The notes under the pieces were generated by a model. It made no database searches, was not told the origin of the DNA, and saw only the letters and a program-made list of their open reading frames with translations. A stretch of DNA of 15,206 nucleotides from Candidatus Hodarchaeota archaeon (GTDB lineage: Archaea > Asgardarchaeota > Heimdallarchaeia > Hodarchaeales > Hodarchaeaceae). Shown piece by piece: positions 1 to 7,216 of this stretch. The first letter of the stretch is position 1. Every line of letters starts with the position of its first letter. The DNA lies in the NCBI GenBank assembly GCA_016840285.1, contig JAEOSR010000080.1, forward strand, positions 1 to 15,206, written 5' to 3'. Position numbers and translations under genes: made by a program.

Positions 1-108
1 CCTTCAACTCCTGAGAGGGCACCTGGGATAAGAAAATTTTGCCATAATTGTGGTGCAGTAGTTGTTCCTGGAGCAAAATTTTGTAGTATGTGCGGTAGTC
101 AAGTTTAG
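1..108 (+). CDS. C-terminal fragment of a zinc-ribbon protein (5' end outside window)
   Basis: Frame 1 is open from the window edge to a TAG at 106-108, giving 35 visible residues. They contain two CxxC knuckles (C14/C17 and C28/C31) in the pattern FCxNCG...PGAKFCxxCG, typical of the short C-terminal zinc-ribbon tails (zinc_ribbon_2 type) found on many archaeal proteins of unrelated function. The Pro/Arg-rich stretch before it looks like a flexible linker to an unseen N-terminal domain. The tail says little about function, because this ribbon is usually an accessory metal-binding module. The gene converges on the minus-strand gene ending at 162, and T-rich sequence follows its stop. Confidence 0.7.
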   Translation, partial: PSTPERAPGIRKFCHNCGAVVVPGAKFCSMCGSQV

Positions 109-125
109 CTGGAAAAAACAGTAGT

Positions 126-146
126 ATTTATTTTTATTATATTATT
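126..146 (+). terminator. U-rich archaeal-type terminator after the zinc-ribbon gene
   Basis: A T-rich run (TATTTATTTTTATTATATT) lies 18 nt after the TAG of the + strand fragment, in the gap between convergent genes. Archaeal RNA polymerase terminates at such U-tracts without needing a hairpin. On the other strand a T6 tract (A6 at 113-118) could end the minus-strand gene. Confidence 0.35.
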
Positions 147-161
147 GTCGCAATAGGATGA

Positions 162-797
162 TTAGATTGAACAGAAATATGTAATTGCTCTCTTTTTTTG
201 CTCTTTTCCAATAAATCCCATTTCTTGTAGAGAATTTAAATTCTTTCTTACAACGTGCTTTTTTTCGCCACTCTCTTCCGAAATTTCCTTTATTGTACCT
301 TGTTCCAACGAGACCATGGCTAAAGCTGTCTTCTGAAGACGAGGTGGAAGTTGGAAAATTTCCCCCGTCGATAGCTTCTTACTGGGTCTAATCGATTTGG
401 AATCATCAGTACTTGTCTCGGTCTGAATGATTTCACGAAGTGTATCTTGGAAAGGTGCAAAGATACTTAGATTAGAATCCCAGTCCATTAGTACTTCGCC
501 GTATTGTTTGATAAATCGAAAACCTACCATTTGAATGATATCTTCTGGAGTTTTAGGAACATCAGTCACGAGAACAAGGCGAAAAAAACCAAAAAATCGG
601 ATATGATAAGAAAGACCTTCGATATCAATACTTTGCATTTCAGAATCTGCCTGTGTCATCTCAGTGGTCAGGTTTTGAAGTGCAGTGAGTAATCCCCCAA
701 GTAAGATAGCATCAGGAATATCCTCACTGGAATGGAAGTTCTCCGATAAAATTGTCCGACCATCATCAGATATAACATAAATTGCATAAACAATCAT
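162..797 (-). CDS. Longin-like domain / winged-helix protein, downstream paralogue
   Basis: A 211-residue protein of unassigned function. Residues 1-110 read as beta-beta-helix-beta-beta-beta-helix starting directly at the first strand (IVYAIYV, then DDGRTILSE). This order fits a longin-like fold better than a roadblock fold, which begins with a helix. A charged linker (about 115-148) leads to a C-terminal winged helix (about 150-211): LEQGTIKEISEESGE, a recognition helix around VVRKNLNSLQEMGFI, then a wing. The protein is probably a cytoplasmic DNA-binding or adaptor protein. It is the ungapped paralogue of the upstream gene (about 55% identity by eye). The ATG at 797 has a GGGTGA ribosome site (804-809) six bases away, so the start is well supported. 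A 232-nt spacer separates it from the upstream copy, so it may have its own promoter. The domain call is from secondary-structure reading only. Confidence 0.6.
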   Translation of the reverse strand: MIVYAIYVISDDGRTILSENFHSSEDIPDAILLGGLLTALQNLTTEMTQADSEMQSIDIEGLSYHIRFFGFFRLVLVTDVPKTPEDIIQMVGFRFIKQYGEVLMDWDSNLSIFAPFQDTLREIIQTETSTDDSKSIRPSKKLSTGEIFQLPPRLQKTALAMVSLEQGTIKEISEESGEKKHVVRKNLNSLQEMGFIGKEQKKRAITYFCSI

Positions 798-816
798 GTT
801 ATTTCACCCAAGACAA

Positions 817-826
817 GTTTTTAAAT
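817..826 (-). promoter_or_regulatory. Possible TATA box for the downstream longin-wHTH gene
   Basis: On the minus strand an ATTTAAAAAC element lies about 24-27 bp before the ATG at 797. That would put the transcript start at or next to the start codon, so the message would be leaderless or nearly so. A good GGGTGA ribosome site lies between the two, which argues for a longer leader from another start. Weak call. Confidence 0.25.
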
Positions 827-974
827 GCAAAATAGACAGTTTTGAACACTTGATTGCATCAGTAACTGTAGTATATCAATCATTATTCCTACTTATGAAA
901 GAAACTGAATAATTTAAAAATTCCTTTATTAGTTCGAATAGAATTATTTCAGGTTGTCTATATCGTTCTTAAGT

Positions 975-999
975 AAAAAACGAAATTAATTTAAAAAAA
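975..999 (-). terminator. Twin U-tract terminator of the minus-strand gene run
   Basis: Downstream of the TAA/TAG end of the upstream longin-wHTH gene, the minus strand carries T7 (993-999) and T6 (975-980) tracts separated by AT-rich sequence. This is the usual archaeal termination signal. It would end the long minus-strand transcript before the second longin-wHTH gene, leaving that gene to its own promoter or to read-through. Confidence 0.45.
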
Positions 1000-1029
1000 C
1001 AGTCTTGTATCTTGCCTCTGTTTCACGAA

Positions 1030-1683
1030 TTAAATTGTACAGAAATAGACAGTTTTCTTCTCCAGTTTCTTTGTACCGATGAATCCCTTCTCTTTCAGCG
1101 TTGTTAGGTTCTTTTTAATAATATTTGTTTCTTCCCCACTTTCTAGGGCTATATCAGATATTGTTCCTTCTTCTAAAGTTACCAGTGCTAAAGCTGTTGC
1201 CTGTAAATAGTGAGGTAACGCGAAAATTTCCCCTGTATTTAATCTTTTACTCGGTTTTATTGATTTAGATTCATCATAACCTACTAATTGCTTCATAATA
1301 TCCTGAATAGTAGTTTTAAAAGGATTAAAGATAGTTGAGTTAAATTCTGTTTGTGTTAAAACATCTCCATATTCATTAATGAACTGTAATCCTAACCTTT
1401 GAATAATTTCTTCAGGGGTTTTCGGGACATTCGTTACTAACACAACGCGAATCAGACCAAACGATCGGATGTGATAAGAGAGGCCTTCTATCGCGACACT
1501 TTTCATTTCTATGTCTTCTTTGGTCATGTCTTTCGTCATTCTTTGGAGTGCGGTAAATAATCCCCCAAGTAAGACTTCGTTTGGAATAACCTCTATCGAT
1601 TGAAAATTCTCTGATATGAGTGTTTTACCATCTTCAGTTAAAACATATACAGCGTATACGATCGTGCTATTCCACCTCTCCAA
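1030..1683 (-). CDS. Longin-like domain / winged-helix protein, upstream paralogue (start uncertain)
   Basis: Same architecture as the downstream copy: a longin-like N-terminal domain (IVYAVYV, EDGKTLISENF, then LLGGLFTALQ helix, EGLSYHIR strand), linker, and C-terminal winged helix (EEGTISDIALESGEE, then recognition helix IIKKNLTTLKEKGFI). Function unknown. The reading frame runs into the 3' end of the MinD-like ATPase gene, so translational coupling is likely. The TTG at 1681-1683 is the upstream-most start and gives 217 residues. However, the strong ribosome site GGAGAGGTGG (1672-1681) overlaps and follows that TTG, so it cannot serve it. The paralogue aligns from an ACG codon (1663-1665) exactly where its own ATG lies, giving 211 residues in both. 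Real initiation is therefore probably at 1665 (ACG) or nearby. I keep the longer coordinates as the conventional call. Confidence 0.6.
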   Translation of the reverse strand: MERWNSTIVYAVYVLTEDGKTLISENFQSIEVIPNEVLLGGLFTALQRMTKDMTKEDIEMKSVAIEGLSYHIRSFGLIRVVLVTNVPKTPEEIIQRLGLQFINEYGDVLTQTEFNSTIFNPFKTTIQDIMKQLVGYDESKSIKPSKRLNTGEIFALPHYLQATALALVTLEEGTISDIALESGEETNIIKKNLTTLKEKGFIGTKKLEKKTVYFCTI

Positions 1684-2524
1684 AAAATATTGGGATCAGA
1701 TCGATGAGAGTGGTGGAAAAGATGTGATCGGGTTGTTCTAAGGTATAGATAATTCGAGAAGACTCTTGCCCTTGTAAGTTCTTAACCGCTTCTTGGAATT
1801 CAATATTTTGGAGTTCAAAATCTGTAGGAATCCACCCAAGAAACTCCACTATCTTATCTCCAATGTCTGCAGTGAACCGTTTTTCAATAAGTTTTTGAAT
1901 TGATTCTTTCTTTGTTCTACTTTGAATTGCTTCGTTGGGAATGAGGTTGGCTAACACTAGAGATCTATTCTTCAATTGTTTATATAGACCAGCAATCATT
2001 TGTGATGTACCAAAGATATCTGCATTACTTAGCTTTACAATAAAAAGGCTTGAATCAGTTGCAAGCATGACGTTGACAGTAGAATATCCTGTTCCAGGTG
2101 AGCAGTCAACAATTAAGTATTCGATCTCATAAGGCTTATCTTTGATTCCTTTTTTAAGTTTAATGAGGTTTTGAAGCATCTTAATAGAGGTTTTCTGATC
2201 TATTCTAATAAGATTCTGAATTGATTCAGGAGTAGGATCCGCATAACCTACCCACAGCTTTCCTGATAAGTTAAGCATAGGAGATACATTGTGTAAACAT
2301 TTGTCCATGGTTTGTTCACCTAGCAAGTATTCATTTAACCAACTGACCTCTGGATCCTTCTGAAAAAACGTCATTATGCTAGGGCCATGGAAATCATTAT
2401 CCAATAAACAGATCCTCTTACCTACCTTTGCTAAGTGAACAGCGATATTCACTGCAATACTAGATTTGCCAACACCGCCTTTATGTGACAATATTGCTAA
2501 ACTTCTCAATGACACATTGATCAC
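1667..2524 (-). CDS. MinD/ParA/Mrp-superfamily deviant-Walker ATPase
   Basis: A 285-residue cytosolic P-loop ATPase of the SIMIBI class. It has the deviant Walker A KGGVGKS (residues 15-21, signature Lys15 and Lys20). The switch I segment LLDNDFHGPS (about 40-49) resembles the DxDxxGPS of Mrp/NBP35 proteins, and Walker B is YLIVDCSPGTG with Asp140. The CxxC of Mrp iron-sulfur carriers is absent, so an Fe-S role is not supported. The family uses ATP-driven dimerisation to position or segregate partners. The partner here is probably the longin-winged-helix protein encoded immediately downstream, whose reading frame touches or overlaps this one. The annotated start is GTG at 2522-2524. A second in-frame GTG at codon 4 (2513-2515) is equally possible and fits a TATA-like element better. 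It lies 45 nt after the helicase gene, so it is either the sixth cistron of that run or starts from its own promoter. No C-terminal membrane-targeting helix of the MinD type is evident. Confidence 0.8.
   Translation of the reverse strand: MINVSLRSLAILSHKGGVGKSSIAVNIAVHLAKVGKRICLLDNDFHGPSIMTFFQKDPEVSWLNEYLLGEQTMDKCLHNVSPMLNLSGKLWVGYADPTPESIQNLIRIDQKTSIKMLQNLIKLKKGIKDKPYEIEYLIVDCSPGTGYSTVNVMLATDSSLFIVKLSNADIFGTSQMIAGLYKQLKNRSLVLANLIPNEAIQSRTKKESIQKLIEKRFTADIGDKIVEFLGWIPTDFELQNIEFQEAVKNLQGQESSRIIYTLEQPDHIFSTTLIDLIPIFFGEVE
1672..1681 (-). promoter_or_regulatory. Ribosome binding site that argues against the TTG start of the upstream longin-wHTH gene
   Basis: GGAGAGGTGG on the minus strand lies inside the last codons of the MinD-like gene. 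It ends six bases before an ACG codon that aligns with the paralogue's ATG. It lies downstream of, and overlaps, the in-frame TTG. The MinD-like stop (TAG, 1667-1669) falls between this site and the ACG, so coupled termination and reinitiation would be natural. Confidence 0.5.
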
Positions 2525-2540
2525 CCGAATATGCCAATGT

Positions 2541-2561
2541 GATTATAATCCCCTTAAAAAT
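2541..2561 (-). promoter_or_regulatory. Possible internal promoter of the MinD/longin-wHTH module
   Basis: The 45-nt gap between the helicase and the MinD-like gene holds, on the minus strand, TTTTTAAGGGGATTATAATC. The last ten bases (2541-2550) are a perfect palindrome, GATTATAATC, containing a TATA-like core. The core lies about 22 bp before the first GTG and about 31 bp before the second. This would suit a start on the second GTG with almost no leader. Transcription independent of the repair genes is an inference. Confidence 0.3.
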
Positions 2562-2569
2562 CAAACTTT

Positions 2570-4840
2570 TCATTTTTGAAGTTTTTTTCGTAATAATTCT
2601 TCTAATATAGAAATAGCAACATATTTATCCAAGGGAAAGTTTTCATTACCGCACTTAGGTGATTGCACGCAACTCGGACAGCCATCGTTGCATTCACATT
2701 CCTTAATGAGATCCAAGACATTCTTGAGCAATATATCACATTTCTCGAAAAGCTGTTCAGAAATTCCAATCCCTCCAGGAAACCCATCATAAATAAACAC
2801 CTTTGCTTTTCCGTCCACGGGAAAACTAGGATAAGAAGTTCCACCAATGTCCCATCGGTCACACATTGCATATATTGGGGATAATGCAATGGTAGCATGT
2901 TCCATTGCATGAATTCCTCCAGGAAAGTCAAGAGCATCTTGTTGGATACGATCAACGATTTCATGGGGGATCTCGATCCAAAGAGCTTTTGTTTTGAATT
3001 CTAGGGAAGGTAAATCAAGTGGTAAGATCTCAAGAACTTCATCAAATGTCTTTTTCCGATAGGAATGATATAATTCAGTAACTTTAACTTCTCCAAAGAA
3101 AAGAGGAAATCCAATATCCTTGTTTAAGAGTGTTTTTAGTACTGTAACCTCTGAGGTACTTAATGCATCTGTGTAGTAATCAACTTCAATAGGAGATGCA
3201 ACTGCCTTCTTTTTTCTAAGATTTAACGTTTCAACCAAGTAAGTTTCCCCTTGATGGATCAGGATGGCTCCTTCATGCGCTTCACGATAAGCTTGTGTGA
3301 TACTCATTGTTTCCAAAAGATTTCCTTGGACCAAAACTTCAATAATTTCTGTGAAGGCAGAATTAAGACTTATCACTGACGCTGGTCTTTTGGGGGAACT
3401 GCTAGTTAATCCAGCAGGAACAATCTTGACCAATTCTTCCTGTTTCAATTCTTGGACAATTTCTTTCCCTTGATCCCCCCAGATTTGCTGAATTTCGTTT
3501 AATGTTAAAGGAAGTTCCGCGGTGGCACAAAGGATATGGCCTTTCAATATATAGGGGTTAGCTAGATCAATGATTGCATTTTCAGGATTCTTTTCGAGGA
3601 AATAGTCTGGATGTTTTCCGAGAAATTGCTGGAGGGGATCTTCAAACAGAATTAGAGTAGCTAATGAAGGTCGTAGTGTCCTTCCAACCCTGCCTATTTG
3701 TTGCCAGGTGGAAATTATGGTTCCAGGAAACCCTGATAATAATACAGCATCTAAATTACCAATATCGATTCCGACTTCTAAGGCATTAGTAGAAACAACA
3801 GCCTGAATCTCACGATTTCGTAATTTGTTTTCAATTTCACGACGTTCTAAGGGGCGATAGCCTGCACGATAGGACTTCACTTGATCATGGTCTAGTCGAT
3901 GATTTTTAAGATCTTGTTTTACCCACATTGAAACCAGTTCTGCCATTCGACGGGATAGTGTGAAACAAAGGGTTTGGTAATCAGCTTTGAGATGCTGAAG
4001 TAGTAGATCACGAGTTTCTTGATGAGGAGAACGCTTTCTCAACTTGTATCGATCAACATAGGGAGGATTCCATAATATAAGATGTTTCTTACCATATTCC
4101 GCCCCGTCGTTTCTAATAATTTCGACTGGCTTTCCAATGAGTTTTGTAATAAATTCCTTAGGATTATTAATGGTAGCAGATGAGAGAATGTACTGGGGAA
4201 TGGATCCATAGTGATTGATTATACGATTTAATCGTCGAAGTAGTTGAGCGACATTGGAGCCAAAAACTCCTCTATATTGGTGAGCTTCGTCTATCACGAT
4301 AAACCTCAAATTTCTGAAAAATCTATCCCATTTCTGATGCCAATCCAAATATTGATGCAATGCATATGGATTGGAGATTACTGCATGAGCAAGATTCCGA
4401 ATTTGAGGTCGTTGCTTAGTAGGAGTATCTCCATCATAAATATAGGGACGTAATCGTCCATTTAACACTTCATTGAATTCTTCTAGCTTCTTTAATTGGT
4501 CATTTGCGAGAGCTTTTGTTGGGTATAGGAATAGTGCGGTCACTGCTCGTTTTCGAGCTACCGCATTTGCAACGGAAAGAGAGAAAATTAGTGTTTTCCC
4601 CGAAGCTGTGGGTGTTGTTATCACTACATTTTTCCCTTTGTGAATAGTATTCAAAGCTTCAGCTTGATGAGAAAATAATTTCAATTGATTTTGTTCTAAC
4701 CAATCCGTCAATTCTGGTTCTAATTCGAAGTCAAGATTTCCAAAATTTGCCGTTTTAGCGGGAATTGTTGTCTTAAATATCATCTGTCGCCGATAAGAGG
4801 AGTGAGCTTCAATATCGTTAAGAAATTCTTCAATCTTCAT
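2570..4840 (-). CDS. MrfA/Hrq1-family superfamily 2 DNA helicase with C-terminal zinc-binding (DUF1998/MZB) domain
   Basis: A 756-residue ATP-dependent 3'-5' DNA helicase family member. The motor motifs are in order: LFSHQAEAL (about 55-63), Walker A TPTASGKT (76-83), motif Ia YPTKALANDQ (106-115), DEAH (184-187), SAT (221-223), and in lobe 2 STNALEVGIDIG and QQIGRVGRTLR. The C-terminal domain has the family's YDGFPGGIGI segment and a Cys cluster, C715/C717/C721/C724/C730 in the pattern CxCxxxCPSCxxxxxC, which in MrfA binds zinc. Bacterial MrfA (YprA) and yeast Hrq1 act in interstrand-crosslink and bulky-lesion repair. The yeast RecQ4-like assignment is by homology only. Length is normal and no motif is missing. 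The gene lies 21 nt after rad50 and 45 nt before the MinD-like gene, so it is probably co-transcribed with the resection genes. The ATG at 4840 has a weak AGTGAG ribosome site. Confidence 0.85.
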   Translation of the reverse strand: MKIEEFLNDIEAHSSYRRQMIFKTTIPAKTANFGNLDFELEPELTDWLEQNQLKLFSHQAEALNTIHKGKNVVITTPTASGKTLIFSLSVANAVARKRAVTALFLYPTKALANDQLKKLEEFNEVLNGRLRPYIYDGDTPTKQRPQIRNLAHAVISNPYALHQYLDWHQKWDRFFRNLRFIVIDEAHQYRGVFGSNVAQLLRRLNRIINHYGSIPQYILSSATINNPKEFITKLIGKPVEIIRNDGAEYGKKHLILWNPPYVDRYKLRKRSPHQETRDLLLQHLKADYQTLCFTLSRRMAELVSMWVKQDLKNHRLDHDQVKSYRAGYRPLERREIENKLRNREIQAVVSTNALEVGIDIGNLDAVLLSGFPGTIISTWQQIGRVGRTLRPSLATLILFEDPLQQFLGKHPDYFLEKNPENAIIDLANPYILKGHILCATAELPLTLNEIQQIWGDQGKEIVQELKQEELVKIVPAGLTSSSPKRPASVISLNSAFTEIIEVLVQGNLLETMSITQAYREAHEGAILIHQGETYLVETLNLRKKKAVASPIEVDYYTDALSTSEVTVLKTLLNKDIGFPLFFGEVKVTELYHSYRKKTFDEVLEILPLDLPSLEFKTKALWIEIPHEIVDRIQQDALDFPGGIHAMEHATIALSPIYAMCDRWDIGGTSYPSFPVDGKAKVFIYDGFPGGIGISEQLFEKCDILLKNVLDLIKECECNDGCPSCVQSPKCGNENFPLDKYVAISILEELLRKKLQK

Positions 4841-4861
4841 TCAAACTCACTAGGATCCTGA

Positions 4862-7216
4862 CTAATCACCCTTGATAGACCGGCCATAGCTATCTCGAGT
4901 AATATTAATAGAATGAGGGAATTGCTCTGCGATCTCCTGAAGATGAGTTATCAAAATGATTTTGAAACGATTTGTTAACTTAAATAACTTGGTTACGAAT
5001 GCTTGTTGTGCTTCTAACGTATCAAGTGATCCTAAATCTCCTTCATCAATGAATAAAGTTTTTTTACTAGCCTTAGCTGTTCCCTCAACTTGTCCGAGTT
5101 CTGAAATCTCTTCACTGATAGCTAACCGTAATGCAGCATTAATCTGTGTTCTCTCGCCTCCTGAAAATGTTGCTACATCACGGATCCCGTCAGGAGCTTT
5201 TATTAAAATTTCAAATCCCATCCCGTGCCTCTCTGAATCGATTTCTTGTAATTGAATGTGAGAAAATCTTTCACTGGTGAGTTCGGCTAAAATGAAAGAA
5301 GCTCGTCTGCCTAATCTAGGTAACACTTTATTGATAGCATAAAAAGGTGCACCCTTGGTATGAAATACTTCCCTCTTGAGTTTTTCAAGAATTTCTTCTT
5401 CTTTTACTAGCGTGTTGATCTTTTTTTCTAATATCTTAATTTCAGGTTTGAGTTTTTTCAATTCCTCAATCTTTTGAGTCTGATTTTTTATTCGTTCCTC
5501 TAATACAGTGATTTTATTCTCAAGAATTCGTTCTTCTTTTCTTTTCTTTTCAAATTCCCTTGTTAGATTCTCATATTCTTTCTTAAAAGATGGGAATCCT
5601 TTGAGTCTTACTTTTAGGTCATGTATTTCTGTTTCTGTATCCTTCACTTGCTTTTCAATAGTTGTTACCTTAGAAGTAGGGTCAACTATGTCTTTAGCCT
5701 CGGGTTTAATTTTTTCATATTTTTTTTGGATTTCTAGGTTAGATTTGTGTTTATCTCTCAATTTTGTTAATTCTTGGTTTCTTTCTGGAGTGAAATCAAG
5801 CTTTTCTAATTTTTTCTTTTCTACCAGCAGTTCTTTCTCATCAGCTTCCTGTTCCTGTCTTAATCGTATTTCAAGTTCTTGAACTTCTTCTTCAAGTTCT
5901 GAAATCTTTTGAATTATTTCTGAAAGGATAAAAGAGTCTTTATTAATATCTTCCTTTTCAATTTGTAATTCTTTTAATTCATTTCTAGCTTGAAACTGTT
6001 CATCATGAAGTTCTTGAAGAATTTTTTCCGTAAGGTTCCATGATTGCTCTAACGATATACGTTGGATTCGTTCTAATAACCTACCTTCTTGGTTGAGGAG
6101 TTTAAAAGCAGTTTCATGATCAATAGTTGTACTTAGTTTTTTTGTTCGATTTTGCTCTTTTTTGAGCCGATCAAGTTTATCTTTCAAATCTTTCTTCAGA
6201 GAGTCTTCTTTTTCTTTCTTTTTCTTTTTTAAAGTATCTATATGACTCTCTATGAGTATATAATCTTTTCTCATTCTTTCTAATTCTTTTATTTCCTCTT
6301 CTAAATTCTTCATTTTTTTCGTTTGGTTCTCAAAGTCTGTTATTTGACTTTGAAGCTTCTGATACTTTTCTAATTCAGTATTTGCTTTAGATAATTCTTT
6401 CAAGTTAGTCTTTAATCGAGAATCGGCATTTTCTTTTGTAGCTTGTAATGATTGGTATTTTTCTAAAACCTTATGTTTTTCTTCTTCTTTTTTCTTCAAT
6501 TCTTCAATGAAACTTAAAAGAGATTCATGCTCCTCTTTCCGTAAAATTAATTGGGGTTTAATCTCTGTTAATTCAACTTCTAATTGTTCACTTCTTGCTA
6601 TCCCTTCCTTTTTAACCTTGAGTTCTCCCTCCTTCTGATTTTTTTCATTTAATACATCTTGCAATCGTTTCTGTGTATCTTTTATGGCCTTCTCAAAGAT
6701 ATCTAATCGAAATAAATTTTGCAATGCTCTCAATCTTTCAGTTGAGGATTTGGAACCAAGCGCTTTCATTTCGTCCTGACGAATAATCGTCGAGTTCACA
6801 AACGATTTGTAATTCATTCCAAGAATAGTTGAGCGAATTTTCTCATTTAATTCGGGGATTTTACCTGGAACGCGTTCGTCATTAATGAATAATTCAAGAT
6901 AGCTTTTCCCCTTTTTGTCTCGTCCCCGCTTTATTCTAATTACATTATCTCCTGTTTTAAACTTACAACGAACATTCCCATTTTTCTTACAAATATCTTC
7001 TATCTTCACACCCATTAAATCTAAGCGTGAACTCTTCCCAAAAAGTATAAAGGTAAGAGCGTCTAGAATTGTGGTTTTACCAGAACCTGTTGGCCCTGCA
7101 ATTACAATATAGGGTGCATCAAAATCAAATTTAATTGGGGTTTGATAGTTCATAAAGCGATACAGTTCCATTTGTTGGAGGTCAAATCCTAATCCTATTC
7201 GTGCTTGAATACTCAT
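4862..7216 (-). CDS. rad50: Rad50 DNA double-strand-break repair ATPase (no zinc hook)
   Basis: A 784-residue SMC-like ABC ATPase that forms the Mre11-Rad50 complex. The N-terminal lobe has Walker A GPTGSGKT (41-48) and a Q-loop Gln147. A long Lys/Glu-rich coiled coil runs from about 175 to 625. The C-terminal lobe has the signature SGGE (685-688), Walker B LFIDEGD with D724/E725, D-loop GSLD (729-732) and H-loop His758, all intact. The coiled coil is unusual: it contains no cysteine at all. The only two cysteines, C76 and C84, are in the N-terminal globular lobe, so the CxxC zinc hook that dimerises canonical Rad50 at the coil apex is missing. The protein is also somewhat shorter than typical archaeal Rad50. 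The start codon overlaps the mre11 stop (ATGA) and is preceded by GGAGGA (7223-7228) seven bases upstream, which fixes the start and indicates translational coupling. Confidence 0.93.
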   Translation of the reverse strand: MSIQARIGLGFDLQQMELYRFMNYQTPIKFDFDAPYIVIAGPTGSGKTTILDALTFILFGKSSRLDLMGVKIEDICKKNGNVRCKFKTGDNVIRIKRGRDKKGKSYLELFINDERVPGKIPELNEKIRSTILGMNYKSFVNSTIIRQDEMKALGSKSSTERLRALQNLFRLDIFEKAIKDTQKRLQDVLNEKNQKEGELKVKKEGIARSEQLEVELTEIKPQLILRKEEHESLLSFIEELKKKEEEKHKVLEKYQSLQATKENADSRLKTNLKELSKANTELEKYQKLQSQITDFENQTKKMKNLEEEIKELERMRKDYILIESHIDTLKKKKKEKEDSLKKDLKDKLDRLKKEQNRTKKLSTTIDHETAFKLLNQEGRLLERIQRISLEQSWNLTEKILQELHDEQFQARNELKELQIEKEDINKDSFILSEIIQKISELEEEVQELEIRLRQEQEADEKELLVEKKKLEKLDFTPERNQELTKLRDKHKSNLEIQKKYEKIKPEAKDIVDPTSKVTTIEKQVKDTETEIHDLKVRLKGFPSFKKEYENLTREFEKKRKEERILENKITVLEERIKNQTQKIEELKKLKPEIKILEKKINTLVKEEEILEKLKREVFHTKGAPFYAINKVLPRLGRRASFILAELTSERFSHIQLQEIDSERHGMGFEILIKAPDGIRDVATFSGGERTQINAALRLAISEEISELGQVEGTAKASKKTLFIDEGDLGSLDTLEAQQAFVTKLFKLTNRFKIILITHLQEIAEQFPHSINITRDSYGRSIKGD

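Noticed and set aside
1667..2524. Assignment of the ATPase as an Mrp/NBP35 iron-sulfur carrier because of its DNDFHGPS segment.
   Set aside because: The conserved CxxC that binds the cluster is absent. The isolated cysteines (C76, C141) do not form the motif.
4862..7216. C76 and C84 of Rad50 considered as a displaced zinc hook.
   Set aside because: They lie in the N-terminal ATPase lobe before the coiled coil begins and are seven residues apart, so they cannot form an apical CxxC hook.
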